A stretch of DNA of 64,000 nucleotides from Ulvibacter litoralis (GTDB taxonomy: Bacteria; Bacteroidota; Bacteroidia; Flavobacteriales; Flavobacteriaceae). Shown here piece after piece: positions 1 through 8,593 of the stretch. The translations under genes and the position numbers were made by a program. Every line of letters begins with the position of its first letter. Position 1 is the first letter of the stretch. The notes below the pieces were generated by a model that did no database searches, had not been told where the DNA came from, and saw nothing but the letters and a program-made list of their open reading frames with translations. Location of the stretch: assembly GCF_900102055.1 (NCBI RefSeq), contig NZ_FNBA01000004.1:186001-250000 (forward strand), given 5' to 3'.

Positions 1-1058
1 AATGGAATGCTTTAAAACTTTTAAATAGCAAAGGAGAATTTTTAAATTCAGCTGCAGGACAAGAAATTCTTGACATTGCAGAAAAAGGAGATATTACGTT
101 TGCTGAGGTAGATGATTTAGGGGAAATTTCGATTAATGATGCGTACATCGATTTGCATATTGATGAAATTTTAAACCTTCCATTAGTCAACATTGACGCA
201 ATTAAAAAGGCAAAGTTTAAAGTGGTTGTAGATGCCGTAAATTCAACTGGAGGAATTGCAGTGCCGTTATTATTAGAAGCATTGGGTGTAGAAACAGTAA
301 AATTGTACTGTACTCCAAACGGTGAGTTTCCACACAATCCAGAACCATTAAAAGAACATCTTTCAGATCTAATGGAACTTGTAGTAAAAGAAAATGCTGA
401 CTTTGGATTGGTAGTAGATCCAGATGTAGATAGATTGGCCTTTGTAGATGAAAAGGGAGAGATGTTTGGCGAAGAATATACCTTGGTTGCAGTAGCTGAT
501 TATATTTTGCAAAACACCAACGGAAATACAGTTTCAAACATGTCTTCTTCTCGCGCATTACGAGATGTGACGAAGAAGCATGGAGGTGTCTATACGGCAA
601 GTGCTGTAGGAGAAGTAAATGTGGTTGAGAAAATGAAAGAGACAAATGCTGTTATTGGTGGTGAAGGTAATGGAGGAATTATCTATCCTGAACTTCATTA
701 TGGAAGAGATAGTCTGGTAGGAATTGCTTTGTTTTTAAGTTATTTAGCCGATATAAATATTTCTGTTAGTCAACTTCGGAAAGAGTATCCTTCTTACTTT
801 ATGAGTAAAAAGAAGATCGAGCTTACACCACAATTAGATGTGGATGCAATTTTGAGTGAAATGGCAAATAAGTATGCTTCCGAAGAAATTAATTTAATTG
901 ATGGTGTAAAAATAGATTTTGAAAAAAATTGGGTACATCTTCGAAAATCCAATACTGAACCAATCATACGTATTTACACGGAAGCGCTGTCTCAAAAGGA
1001 AGCAGACTCCCTAGCCGATAGGGTAATAGGAGAAATAAAGATGGTTGCAAATCTATAA
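1..1058 (+). CDS. glmM: Phosphoglucosamine mutase / phosphohexomutase, 5'-truncated by window edge
   Basis: This is the C-terminal part of an alpha-D-phosphohexomutase, probably GlmM, which makes glucosamine-1-phosphate for UDP-GlcNAc synthesis in the cytoplasm. The reading frame is open from base 3 to the TAA at 1056-1058, about 351 codons. Flavobacterial members are near 460 residues, so roughly 110 N-terminal residues, including the phosphoserine loop, lie outside the window. The metal-binding loop DPDVDRLAF, the sugar-binding GGEGNGG and the phosphate-binding RKSNTEP near the C terminus are all visible. A TTG at 153 could be mistaken for the start, but coding clearly continues upstream of it. 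Phosphomannomutase activity cannot be excluded from sequence alone. Confidence 0.9.
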   Translation, partial: WNALKLLNSKGEFLNSAAGQEILDIAEKGDITFAEVDDLGEISINDAYIDLHIDEILNLPLVNIDAIKKAKFKVVVDAVNSTGGIAVPLLLEALGVETVKLYCTPNGEFPHNPEPLKEHLSDLMELVVKENADFGLVVDPDVDRLAFVDEKGEMFGEEYTLVAVADYILQNTNGNTVSNMSSSRALRDVTKKHGGVYTASAVGEVNVVEKMKETNAVIGGEGNGGIIYPELHYGRDSLVGIALFLSYLADINISVSQLRKEYPSYFMSKKKIELTPQLDVDAILSEMANKYASEEINLIDGVKIDFEKNWVHLRKSNTEPIIRIYTEALSQKEADSLADRVIGEIKMVANL

Positions 1059-1092
1059 GTTTTAGTTATTTTAGCGTGTTTAAAGTGATAAA

Positions 1093-2586
1093 ATGACAAC
1101 GCTAACCAACCAAACGACAACTAAACTTGAAGATTATTTCGATTCATTTCGAGAGCAAATTTTAGGGATAGATCAAACTTTTATGTCTCCTTTTGGAGAA
1201 CAAAAAATTGTCTATACCGATTGGACTGCTAGCGGAAGGTTGTATCGTCCTATTGAAGAAAAAATGCTTCATAAGTTTGGCCCTTTTGTAGCCAATACCC
1301 ATACTGAAACTTCAGTAATGGGGACTACGATGACGCGCGCCTATCATCATGCACGTACAATTATAAAGGAGCATGTAAATGCAAATAGTGACGATGTCTT
1401 GTTAACCTGCGGAACAGGAATGACTGGGGTTATTAATAAATTTCAACGCATTTTGGGATTAAAAGTTCCTGAAGTACTAAAAGATAAAGTTGAAATTTCT
1501 GAAGCGCAGCGACCTATTCTCTTCATATCTCACATGGAGCATCATAGCAACCAAACCTCATGGTTAGAAACCATAGCAAAGGTTGTAGTGATACCCTGTA
1601 ACGAAGTAGGTCTCTTTTGTTTAGAAAATTTTAAGCGTGTATTAGAAGAGTATAAAGATGCTTCTTATAAAATAGCTTCTATCACAAGTTGCTCTAACGT
1701 AACTGGGATTAAAACACCCTATTACGAAGTGGCAAAATTAATGCACCGAGAAGGGGGATTATGTTTTGTAGATTTTGCTTGCTCTGCGCCCTATATTGAT
1801 ATAGATATGCATCCTGAAAATGATCCTGAGGCCTATTTAGATGCAGTTTTCATGTCGCCGCATAAATTTTTGGGCGGACCAGGAACAAGTGGTGTTCTTT
1901 TATTCAACAAAAAATTATACCGAAATAAAATTCCTGACAATCCTGGAGGAGGAACTGTAACTTGGACCAATCCTTGGGGAAAACATAAGTATATAGACGA
2001 CATTGAAGAGAGAGAAGATGGAGGAACTCCAGGGTTTCTACAAGTAATTAGAGTTTCTCTAGCAATGCGTCTTAAAGAACAAATGGGAGTTTCTAATATT
2101 ATAGAGCGAGAGCACGAACTATTAGCTATTATTTTTGATCGTTTAAATCAATGTGATGCTGTTTCAATTTTAGCGGGAGAACATACTGATCGATTAGGAG
2201 TTATTTCATTAACAATAAAAAACACATATCATAATCTTGTTGTGAAAATGCTGAATGACCGTTTTGGGATTCAGTCACGCGGAGGCTGTAGTTGCGCAGG
2301 AACCTACGGACACTATTTGTTGGGAATAGGAGAATTAGAATCTGAAAATATAATAACAAAGGTTGAAGCTGGTACCTGCGAAGTAAAACCAGGGTGGGTT
2401 CGAATTTCAATTCATCCAACTACGACAACTGCTGAGGTTGAGTTTGTGTGTGAAAGTATTATTGCTGTGGCTGAAAACTATTCAGAATGGAAAAAAGAAT
2501 ATGTGTTAACGAATGGGAACTACGAACATGTCTCAGAAAAATTAAATCCAATAGGCGAATTATCTGAAGCTTGGTTTCAGTTCTAA
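1093..2586 (+). CDS. Class V aminotransferase-fold PLP enzyme (cysteine desulfurase-like)
   Basis: This is a 497-residue fold-type I PLP enzyme of the class V aminotransferase family (SufS/NifS/isopenicillin epimerase relatives). The likely Schiff-base lysine is K258 in SPHKFLGG, followed by GPGTSG. The pyridine-nitrogen aspartate is D227 in FVDFAC, and HMEHHSN around residue 147-153 fits the family's pyridine-stacking histidine region. A C-terminal SRGGCSCAG segment carries cysteines where desulfurases place their catalytic loop. At 497 residues it is longer than typical SufS (about 405). The substrate is not known. It starts 34 bases after glmM, so the two may be co-transcribed. No suf or isc genes are nearby, so a dedicated Fe-S role is not supported. 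Confidence 0.8.
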   Translation: MTTLTNQTTTKLEDYFDSFREQILGIDQTFMSPFGEQKIVYTDWTASGRLYRPIEEKMLHKFGPFVANTHTETSVMGTTMTRAYHHARTIIKEHVNANSDDVLLTCGTGMTGVINKFQRILGLKVPEVLKDKVEISEAQRPILFISHMEHHSNQTSWLETIAKVVVIPCNEVGLFCLENFKRVLEEYKDASYKIASITSCSNVTGIKTPYYEVAKLMHREGGLCFVDFACSAPYIDIDMHPENDPEAYLDAVFMSPHKFLGGPGTSGVLLFNKKLYRNKIPDNPGGGTVTWTNPWGKHKYIDDIEEREDGGTPGFLQVIRVSLAMRLKEQMGVSNIIEREHELLAIIFDRLNQCDAVSILAGEHTDRLGVISLTIKNTYHNLVVKMLNDRFGIQSRGGCSCAGTYGHYLLGIGELESENIITKVEAGTCEVKPGWVRISIHPTTTTAEVEFVCESIIAVAENYSEWKKEYVLTNGNYEHVSEKLNPIGELSEAWFQF

Positions 2587-2597
2587 TATTTCAGTGC

Positions 2598-3488
2598 TTA
2601 TAGAAATTCTTGCGGTACTTTATCTCTGTGCTTCCATCGTTTATGTGTCCATAAATAGTATTCAGGGGCCGCATAAATTTGCGCTTCTACAAGCTTTAAA
2701 AAAGCATCTGTAATTTCGTAGTCTTTAAACTCTCTAGGTGTTAACGTAATTGTTTTGAAAGTAGCTTCATAATACCCTCTTTTAACTTTGTCTATAGCAC
2801 AAAATAATACAGGCATGTCCAGCTTTTTTGCAACAAGTTCGGCGCCGGTATACGCAGGAACTTTAATATTCATGAAGTTTTGCCAATGATAGGCACTTTG
2901 TGCTTTTGGTGACTGATCTGACACAAAACCATTTAGAGTTAATTCTCCTTTCGCATCAGATTCTAGTAGCGTTGGGATTGTTTCTTTTGTGGTGATTAAA
3001 AAACTGTTATATTTCGCTCTAATACGTCTTATCATCGCGTCAAAATACTTATTGTCAAGTTTCTTGTACACTGCATGTGTTTTATAATTGATGTATTTCT
3101 GAAGGATGAAAATCCATTCCCAGCTTCCATAATGTGCAAGCACCAATACGATGCTTTTGTTTTGTGCTTCAATTTCACGAACAACTTCAATGTTTGTTGG
3201 TACAAAGCGTTTTAAAAGTTCTTTTTCAGAAATAGTAAGCGATTTTATAAATTCAACAATCATATCACAAAGATGATGGTAGAACTTTTTTTCAATTTCT
3301 TTTCGCTCTTCGGAAGACTTTTCAGGAAAGGCAAGTGATAGGTTTTCACGCACCGTTTTTTTGCGATAGCCTATAATAGAATGAATAAGAATGTATAGTC
3401 CATCCGAGATAAAATACAAAACTCTCATCGGTAATATGGATAGAATCCACAAAATGGGATATACTAAAATATAAACAAGTAATTGCAT
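2598..3488 (-). CDS. Lysophospholipid / lipid A acyltransferase family protein (LpxL/HtrB-like)
   Basis: This is a 296-residue inner-membrane acyltransferase of the LpxL/HtrB (lipid A late acyltransferase) family, which moves an acyl chain from acyl-ACP to a lipid A precursor or related lipid. A hydrophobic N-terminal segment (residues 2-20) precedes the catalytic H-x4-E motif, H119 and E124 in HYGSWE. The QSPK and MKVPAYTGAELVA-like segments typical of the family follow, with a C-terminal YLWTHKRWKHR signature around residue 277. It is convergent with the class V aminotransferase, with an 11-base gap. The exact acceptor is not determined. Confidence 0.88.
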   Translation of the reverse strand: MQLLVYILVYPILWILSILPMRVLYFISDGLYILIHSIIGYRKKTVRENLSLAFPEKSSEERKEIEKKFYHHLCDMIVEFIKSLTISEKELLKRFVPTNIEVVREIEAQNKSIVLVLAHYGSWEWIFILQKYINYKTHAVYKKLDNKYFDAMIRRIRAKYNSFLITTKETIPTLLESDAKGELTLNGFVSDQSPKAQSAYHWQNFMNIKVPAYTGAELVAKKLDMPVLFCAIDKVKRGYYEATFKTITLTPREFKDYEITDAFLKLVEAQIYAAPEYYLWTHKRWKHRDKVPQEFL

Positions 3489-3624
3489 AGCTAAATTTAC
3501 AGCAAAACTAAGTATTTTTGATAAGTAGTTAGAATTCTAAAGCAGTATTAACTTAAAAAATAATACAATAGTTTCAGAAAGTACTGCAACACATAATAGT
3601 TACATTTTTTTAGCCTCTATAACA

Positions 3625-4272
3625 ATGCAAAATATAAATATTGCTACCCTCATCATTATTGCTGCAAACGTATTAATTTCTTTAAAAGGGTTTAAAGATT
3701 TTACATTTTTTGAAAAGTATAAGTTTAACATTGCCGGTATTCGTCGTGGCGAGCAAATTAGAATGTTTACTTCAGGGTTTTTACATGCAGATTTTAATCA
3801 CTTATTGTTCAATATGCTAACACTTTATTTTTTTGCAGGTGTAGTTATTGGATATGTTGGGGTTTCAAAATTTATCGCAATATACATTGCCAGTTTACTT
3901 TTTGGTAGTTTACTTTCTTATTTCTTTCACAAAGACGAATACCATTATAGTGCAGTAGGGGCAAGTGGGGCCGTGACTGGGGTTTTGTATTCGGCAATTT
4001 TATTTATTCCAAATGAAAACTTATACTTGTTTTTTGCAATTCCAATTCCGGCGTGGATTTTTGGATTGGCATATTTGTTGTATTCTATTTACGGTATGAA
4101 AAACAAAGTTGGAAATATTGGTCACGATGCGCATTTAGGAGGTGCTATTGCGGGCTATATTTTAACCATTGCTTTTGCGCCTTATTTGCTGCAAACTAGT
4201 TTGTGGATTGTTGCCATTCTAGCTTTTCCAATTATACTTCTTTTTCTACTACATAAAACAGGAAAAATTTAA
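3625..4272 (+). CDS. Rhomboid family intramembrane serine protease
   Basis: This is a 215-residue six-helix membrane protein of the rhomboid family, which cleaves transmembrane substrates inside the bilayer. The Ser-His dyad is visible: S114 in GASG and H170 in AHLGG. The H59-x3-N63 pair (HLLFN context) in the second helix is also conserved. There is no extra soluble domain, so this is a minimal bacterial rhomboid. It is divergent from the acyltransferase gene across about 136 bases, with the SIMPL protein gene 13 bases downstream. Substrate unknown. Confidence 0.9.
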   Translation: MQNINIATLIIIAANVLISLKGFKDFTFFEKYKFNIAGIRRGEQIRMFTSGFLHADFNHLLFNMLTLYFFAGVVIGYVGVSKFIAIYIASLLFGSLLSYFFHKDEYHYSAVGASGAVTGVLYSAILFIPNENLYLFFAIPIPAWIFGLAYLLYSIYGMKNKVGNIGHDAHLGGAIAGYILTIAFAPYLLQTSLWIVAILAFPIILLFLLHKTGKI

Positions 4273-4285
4273 AAACAAAAAATCT

Positions 4286-4966
4286 ATGAAAACTGTAAAC
4301 ACATTATTAATCTTATTATTTAGTACTATGATGATCGCTCAAAACACACCACAACCTACAATAGATGTTACTGGAGAGGGAATTGTTTATGTGGTTCCTG
4401 ACGAAGCAACAATTAATGTTCGTGTAGAAAACGAAGGGCAAGAACCTAAGCAATTAAAAAATGAAAATGACGCTATCGTTAGTGAGGTTCTTTCGACCAT
4501 TAAACAAATGGGGATAAAAGATAAAGATATGCAAACAGAGTATGTACAGTTAAGTAAAAACTTCGATTACAATACTAAAACCTATAGTTATAAAGCAAAC
4601 CAATCTATTTCAATAAAGGTGCGAGATTTAAAAAAATACGAACCTCTAATGAATGCACTTTTAGAAAGCGGTATAAACCGAATAGACAATGTTTCCTTTT
4701 CTTCTTCTAAGAGTGAAGCGTTAGAATCTCAAGCTCGTAAAAAAGCCATTGAGAATGCTAAGATGAAAGCAGAAGAATACGTAGGAGCTTTAAACCAATC
4801 GATAGGTAAAGCCATTTCAATAAGTGAACAAAGAAGTTCAAATGGGCCGCAACCTGTATATCGTACGATGGCAAAAGCAAGCAGTGCTTCTGATGGAAGA
4901 GAAACAATAGCTCTTGGTGAAATAGAAATAAAAGCTAACGTAAACGTTAGCTTTTTATTAAATTAA
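4286..4966 (+). CDS. SIMPL domain (DUF541) exported protein
   Basis: This is a 226-residue protein with an N-terminal signal peptide (residues 1-19, ending near MIAQ) and a single SIMPL/DUF541 domain. The family includes BP26-like periplasmic or surface proteins whose biochemical role is poorly defined. Typical features are the early VTGEGIVYVVPDEATI segment, the central alternating strands and the C-terminal IALGEIEIKANVNV strand. It lies 13 bases after the rhomboid gene and is probably co-transcribed with it. Its last codons encode a perfect inverted repeat that looks like a transcription terminator (4930-4960). The stop is directly adjacent to the stop of the convergent TlpA-like gene. Confidence 0.88.
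   Translation: MKTVNTLLILLFSTMMIAQNTPQPTIDVTGEGIVYVVPDEATINVRVENEGQEPKQLKNENDAIVSEVLSTIKQMGIKDKDMQTEYVQLSKNFDYNTKTYSYKANQSISIKVRDLKKYEPLMNALLESGINRIDNVSFSSSKSEALESQARKKAIENAKMKAEEYVGALNQSIGKAISISEQRSSNGPQPVYRTMAKASSASDGRETIALGEIEIKANVNVSFLLN
4930..4960 (+). terminator. Rho-independent terminator inside the 3' end of the SIMPL gene, symmetrical
   Basis: The stem AAAAGCTAAC (4930-4939) pairs with GTTAGCTTTT (4946-4955) around a GTAAAC loop, with a T-rich tail after it. On the other strand the same hairpin follows the stop of the convergent TlpA-like gene (4967) and also ends in a T-rich tail, so it could terminate both transcripts. It is unusual in overlapping the last coding codons of the + strand gene. 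Confidence 0.7.
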
Positions 4967-6079
4967 TTACTCTCCAAGCAAAGAAGCTATTTTAGCCTCT
5001 AATGCTGGCCCTCTAAGGTTTTTAGCAATAATCTTTCCTTCTTCATCTAACAAAAATGTAGCAGGAATAGAACGCACACCGTATTGAGCAGCAATTGGAT
5101 CTTTCCAAGACTGTAAGTTAGAAACATGGTACCAGTCCATATTGTCATCGGCGATGGCTTTTATCCATCGATCTTTTTGACCTGCTTTGTCTAAAGAAAC
5201 ACTTATGATATTTAAACCCTTATCGTGGTATTTGTTATACACACGTACCACATTTGGGTTTTCTACTCTACAAGGACGACACCAAGAAGCCCAAAAGTCG
5301 ATAATAGTATATTTTCCTAATGTTTCTTGAAGCGATAACATAGTACCTTCAGGTGTGGGAGCTGTAAATTGTGGTGCCAATCCTCCGATTTCTGATTTTT
5401 GCATCCCAGCAATCGATTTATTTAGCGTTTTTGTTATTTCTGAAGCGGCTACTTTAGGAGATAGTTTTGTTACTATTTCTGAAGCTTCAGCAACCGTAAT
5501 GTCTTTTTTAGAAACCATTTCAGAAAGAAGCATCACAGAAAAGATACTATTGGTGTTTTCTGTAACAAATTGCTTTTTATATGCGGCTTCTTCAGCTAAA
5601 ATTGCTTTGTTTTCAGCTTGTATCTGACTTACAAGCAAATTGTCTTGTTGTTCTCGTGCTGTTTTAAAACGTGCAATATTGTTTTGTTTTTGTGAGTTAA
5701 AACCTCTAATTTTTTGAGAGAAGTCTCTATATGCTTTGTTTTGGTTACCACCAACCACAAACGATGATTGAATACTATCTTTGTATAAAGTAACTTTTAA
5801 ATCTTCATTTTCAGGAAAAAATATAACGTTACCATTGTACTTTGCTATGTTGAAATAGTTGATATTTGCACCCTCAGTTTTTGGTAACATTCCGGAAAAT
5901 TTTCCGTCTTGTACAAGTAGGGTATCTAATGCCTTTGGTTGATTGTTTTCGATGGTAAATACGATAACTGGAGTGTTGTTGTCAAATCCTTCAGCAGTAC
6001 CATCAATTGAATAGGTATCTTTGTTTGTATTACAAGATACAATAGAAAGTGTAAGTAATACGGCAAATAAGCGTCTCAT
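4967..6079 (-). CDS. TlpA family thiol-disulfide lipoprotein with N-terminal DUF4369-type domain
   Basis: This is a 370-residue secreted thioredoxin-like protein. The N terminus is a lipoprotein signal with a lipobox ending at C16 (SIVSC). Residues about 22-125 resemble the DUF4369 domain common in Bacteroidota TlpA proteins, followed by a helical linker. Residues about 230-370 form a thioredoxin fold with the redox pair C267-C270 in WCRPC and the cis-proline segment SIPATFLLD. It probably acts as a membrane-anchored periplasmic reductase, for example in cytochrome c maturation or protein repair. No cytochrome maturation gene is nearby, so the partner is unknown. Confidence 0.88.
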   Translation of the reverse strand: MRRLFAVLLTLSIVSCNTNKDTYSIDGTAEGFDNNTPVIVFTIENNQPKALDTLLVQDGKFSGMLPKTEGANINYFNIAKYNGNVIFFPENEDLKVTLYKDSIQSSFVVGGNQNKAYRDFSQKIRGFNSQKQNNIARFKTAREQQDNLLVSQIQAENKAILAEEAAYKKQFVTENTNSIFSVMLLSEMVSKKDITVAEASEIVTKLSPKVAASEITKTLNKSIAGMQKSEIGGLAPQFTAPTPEGTMLSLQETLGKYTIIDFWASWCRPCRVENPNVVRVYNKYHDKGLNIISVSLDKAGQKDRWIKAIADDNMDWYHVSNLQSWKDPIAAQYGVRSIPATFLLDEEGKIIAKNLRGPALEAKIASLLGE

Positions 6080-6217
6080 AAGTATGTGTGTTTTTCAGAA
6101 ACAAAAATAGTTGTTATATATTCTGAAAAAAAATGATAGAACGAAAATATTGCTTGTTAAACGAGATATTAATCTCAATAATTGTTAAATTTATACGTAA
6201 ATAGCTACTCTTAAAAA

Positions 6218-8590
6218 ATGAAAACACTAAAAGAAGAATTTCCTTTAGAAATCAAAATTGGTTTTAAAAAGGTGTTTGATCATTATCAGCGTGTTTTAGA
6301 TTCTGACACTTCAGTTTCTAAAGTACGTGCTGCTGAAGTGATGGCTATTGCGAAACAATACCCTATTTTATCTGAAGGCCTTACTTCAGAACAAGAATTA
6401 AAACAATACCAGCCGCAAATTGACATTCTTTTGGATGATATGTTTGCACCTGTACTTGGGACGAATGAAATTAAAACAGCAACGATCCCAATGCAAGAGC
6501 TTGTTTTTAAAGCCACGCCACGCTATACAGCGATTTTAAATGCAGCTGGTGAAGGATTTAAAATGGAGCTCGTTAATTTTAATGATGACAATTCGTACAT
6601 CATGGCGTGTAGCATCATTTTAAACATGTATTATGGCTACAATGCCGATTTTAAACGTCCATTTCATTACAATATTCCTGATGTAAATGGTAGAATTCGT
6701 AATTATAGAGTTCTTTACAACGCCGATTTTATTACGATAGATCGTACCGAAGCTGCAAAAGAGATTACAGAAGCAGACTTTTTAGAGTTACTCGAAAATT
6801 TTGATGATGTAGAAGTTTGGAAAGAAAAATTTCCTCCAGGAGGATATATTTCAAATGGTTTTATAATTGCAAATCTTTACGATGCCACCACCGATGTGTC
6901 GTTGTCTAACTTTAAAGCTTCTCTTTTACGGAACGAAACCAATATTAAATTTAATATCGATGAGTTTCAGAATATCTTACAATCTATTTTTAACCTTCCA
7001 GAAATTAAAATAGGATTCACATCTTTTAATGATGAAGAGGGTCTTTTTGAACAGGTTCCTGCTAAAATGAATGTGAATAGCTATGTTTTAAATGGAAAAG
7101 AAACAGAGTCGTGTGTAAATGCACTTTGTGATAAATCTTACACCGCTTTATTTCAAAAGAAAGAAACCTACAGTATTTCAGATGTTCCTCATTATTATAA
7201 ATTATATCCAGAAAATAAATTGTATAAGAAACTATACAAACAAGGGATACAAAGTGCTATTATTGCCGCACTTTATACTGGAGGAAAAGTTTTAGGGTTG
7301 TTAGAGATTGTATCTCCAAATAGAAGAGATTTAAATACTGTAAACGCCAGTAAACTTCAGGATGTTTTACCTTTTTTAATAGATTCTATTCATAAAACAA
7401 AAAAGAATGAAGAAGATACTATTGAGTTATTAATTCAAAGTGAATGTACTTCAATTCATCCAAGTGTACATTGGAAATTTCGAAAAGAAGCGAGAAGAGT
7501 TTTAAAATCTCAAAACACAAAAAATATACTTTCTTTTAGAGAGGTTGTGTTTGAAGATGTTTATCCTTTGTACGGTCAAATAGATATCAAAGGATCTTCC
7601 GAAGCAAGAAATGAGGCCACGAAATACGATCTTGTACTTCAGTTGAAACATGTTCAAAAAATTATAAAGAAGATTTTTAAACTAGAATCGTTGCCTATTT
7701 ATGAGCAAATAGATTTCAGAATTCAAACTTTTTTAAATGAATTAGAAGAACAATTTCAAGTTGATAGTGAGCGATATATATTGAATTTTTTACGTTCAGA
7801 AATAATTCCTTTATACCAACATTTAAGCACTAAAAACGCTGATTTAAAAAGTCTTATTGCTGAATACTATAAATTAGTAGATAACGATAAAGGGTTTGTG
7901 TACAAACATCGAAAAGATTATGATGAGTCTGTCATGCTTATTAACAAAAAAATGGCCGCTATCTTAGATAAAAAGCAAGTTGAAGCACAGGCTATGTATC
8001 CACACTATTTTGAACGATTTAAATCGGATGGAGTAGAGCATAATTTATACATTGGTGAGTCTATTACAAAAGAAAATAGCTTCAATCCTATTTACTTGTA
8101 TAATTTGCGATTGTGGCAATTACAGGTAATGTGTGAAATGGAAAATGAGTATTATAAGTTAAAAGAAAACTTATCGGTTCCGTTAGATGTGGCTTCTATG
8201 ATTTTAGTTTTTGGAAGTTCACTATCCCTTCGCTTCCGTATGGATGAAAAACGATTTGATGTAGATGGAACGTACAATGCGCGTTACGAAGTTGTGAAAA
8301 AACGTGTTGATAAGGCCAATATTAAGGGAACAGACGAACGTGTTACACAAGCAGGTAAAATTTCTATAGTATACACTCAAAAAGAAGATGAAATAGAATT
8401 TTTACAATACATTTCCTTTTTACAAGCTAAAAAGCAGCTTGATAACGCTGTTGAAATTTTAGAATTAGAAGATCTACAAGGGGTTACAGGACTTAAAGCA
8501 ATACGTGTAAAAGTATTGTATAGCAAAGGAAAAGACAGTGCAAAAGAATACTATACGTACGAGGATTTAATGGACGAAATTAGTTCGTAA
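6218..8590 (+). CDS. Large GAF-domain protein of unknown function
   Basis: This is a 790-residue cytoplasmic protein with no signal peptide or membrane segment. Residues about 240-400 look like a GAF-type small-molecule or signalling domain (IKIGFTSFNDEEG onward, ending in KVLGLLEIVSP). The remainder is mostly helical and charged and matches no catalytic family I recognise. No kinase, cyclase, phosphodiesterase or DNA-binding module is visible. It ends 4 bases from the convergent HD/Pycsar-type gene. Homologues of this size appear in flavobacterial genomes as GAF proteins. It could be a sensory scaffold, but that is inference. Confidence 0.65.
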   Translation: MKTLKEEFPLEIKIGFKKVFDHYQRVLDSDTSVSKVRAAEVMAIAKQYPILSEGLTSEQELKQYQPQIDILLDDMFAPVLGTNEIKTATIPMQELVFKATPRYTAILNAAGEGFKMELVNFNDDNSYIMACSIILNMYYGYNADFKRPFHYNIPDVNGRIRNYRVLYNADFITIDRTEAAKEITEADFLELLENFDDVEVWKEKFPPGGYISNGFIIANLYDATTDVSLSNFKASLLRNETNIKFNIDEFQNILQSIFNLPEIKIGFTSFNDEEGLFEQVPAKMNVNSYVLNGKETESCVNALCDKSYTALFQKKETYSISDVPHYYKLYPENKLYKKLYKQGIQSAIIAALYTGGKVLGLLEIVSPNRRDLNTVNASKLQDVLPFLIDSIHKTKKNEEDTIELLIQSECTSIHPSVHWKFRKEARRVLKSQNTKNILSFREVVFEDVYPLYGQIDIKGSSEARNEATKYDLVLQLKHVQKIIKKIFKLESLPIYEQIDFRIQTFLNELEEQFQVDSERYILNFLRSEIIPLYQHLSTKNADLKSLIAEYYKLVDNDKGFVYKHRKDYDESVMLINKKMAAILDKKQVEAQAMYPHYFERFKSDGVEHNLYIGESITKENSFNPIYLYNLRLWQLQVMCEMENEYYKLKENLSVPLDVASMILVFGSSLSLRFRMDEKRFDVDGTYNARYEVVKKRVDKANIKGTDERVTQAGKISIVYTQKEDEIEFLQYISFLQAKKQLDNAVEILELEDLQGVTGLKAIRVKVLYSKGKDSAKEYYTYEDLMDEISS

Positions 8591-8593
8591 TCA

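Noticed and set aside
217-645. Minus-strand ORF opposite glmM, and similar long antisense ORFs elsewhere (for example 17047-17535, 31713-32090)
   Set aside because: They lie wholly opposite well-supported genes and show no family features; they are by-products of coding on the other strand.
153-1058. TTG at 153 as the start of the glmM-like gene
   Set aside because: The frame is open and clearly phosphohexomutase-like back to base 3; the gene runs off the left edge.
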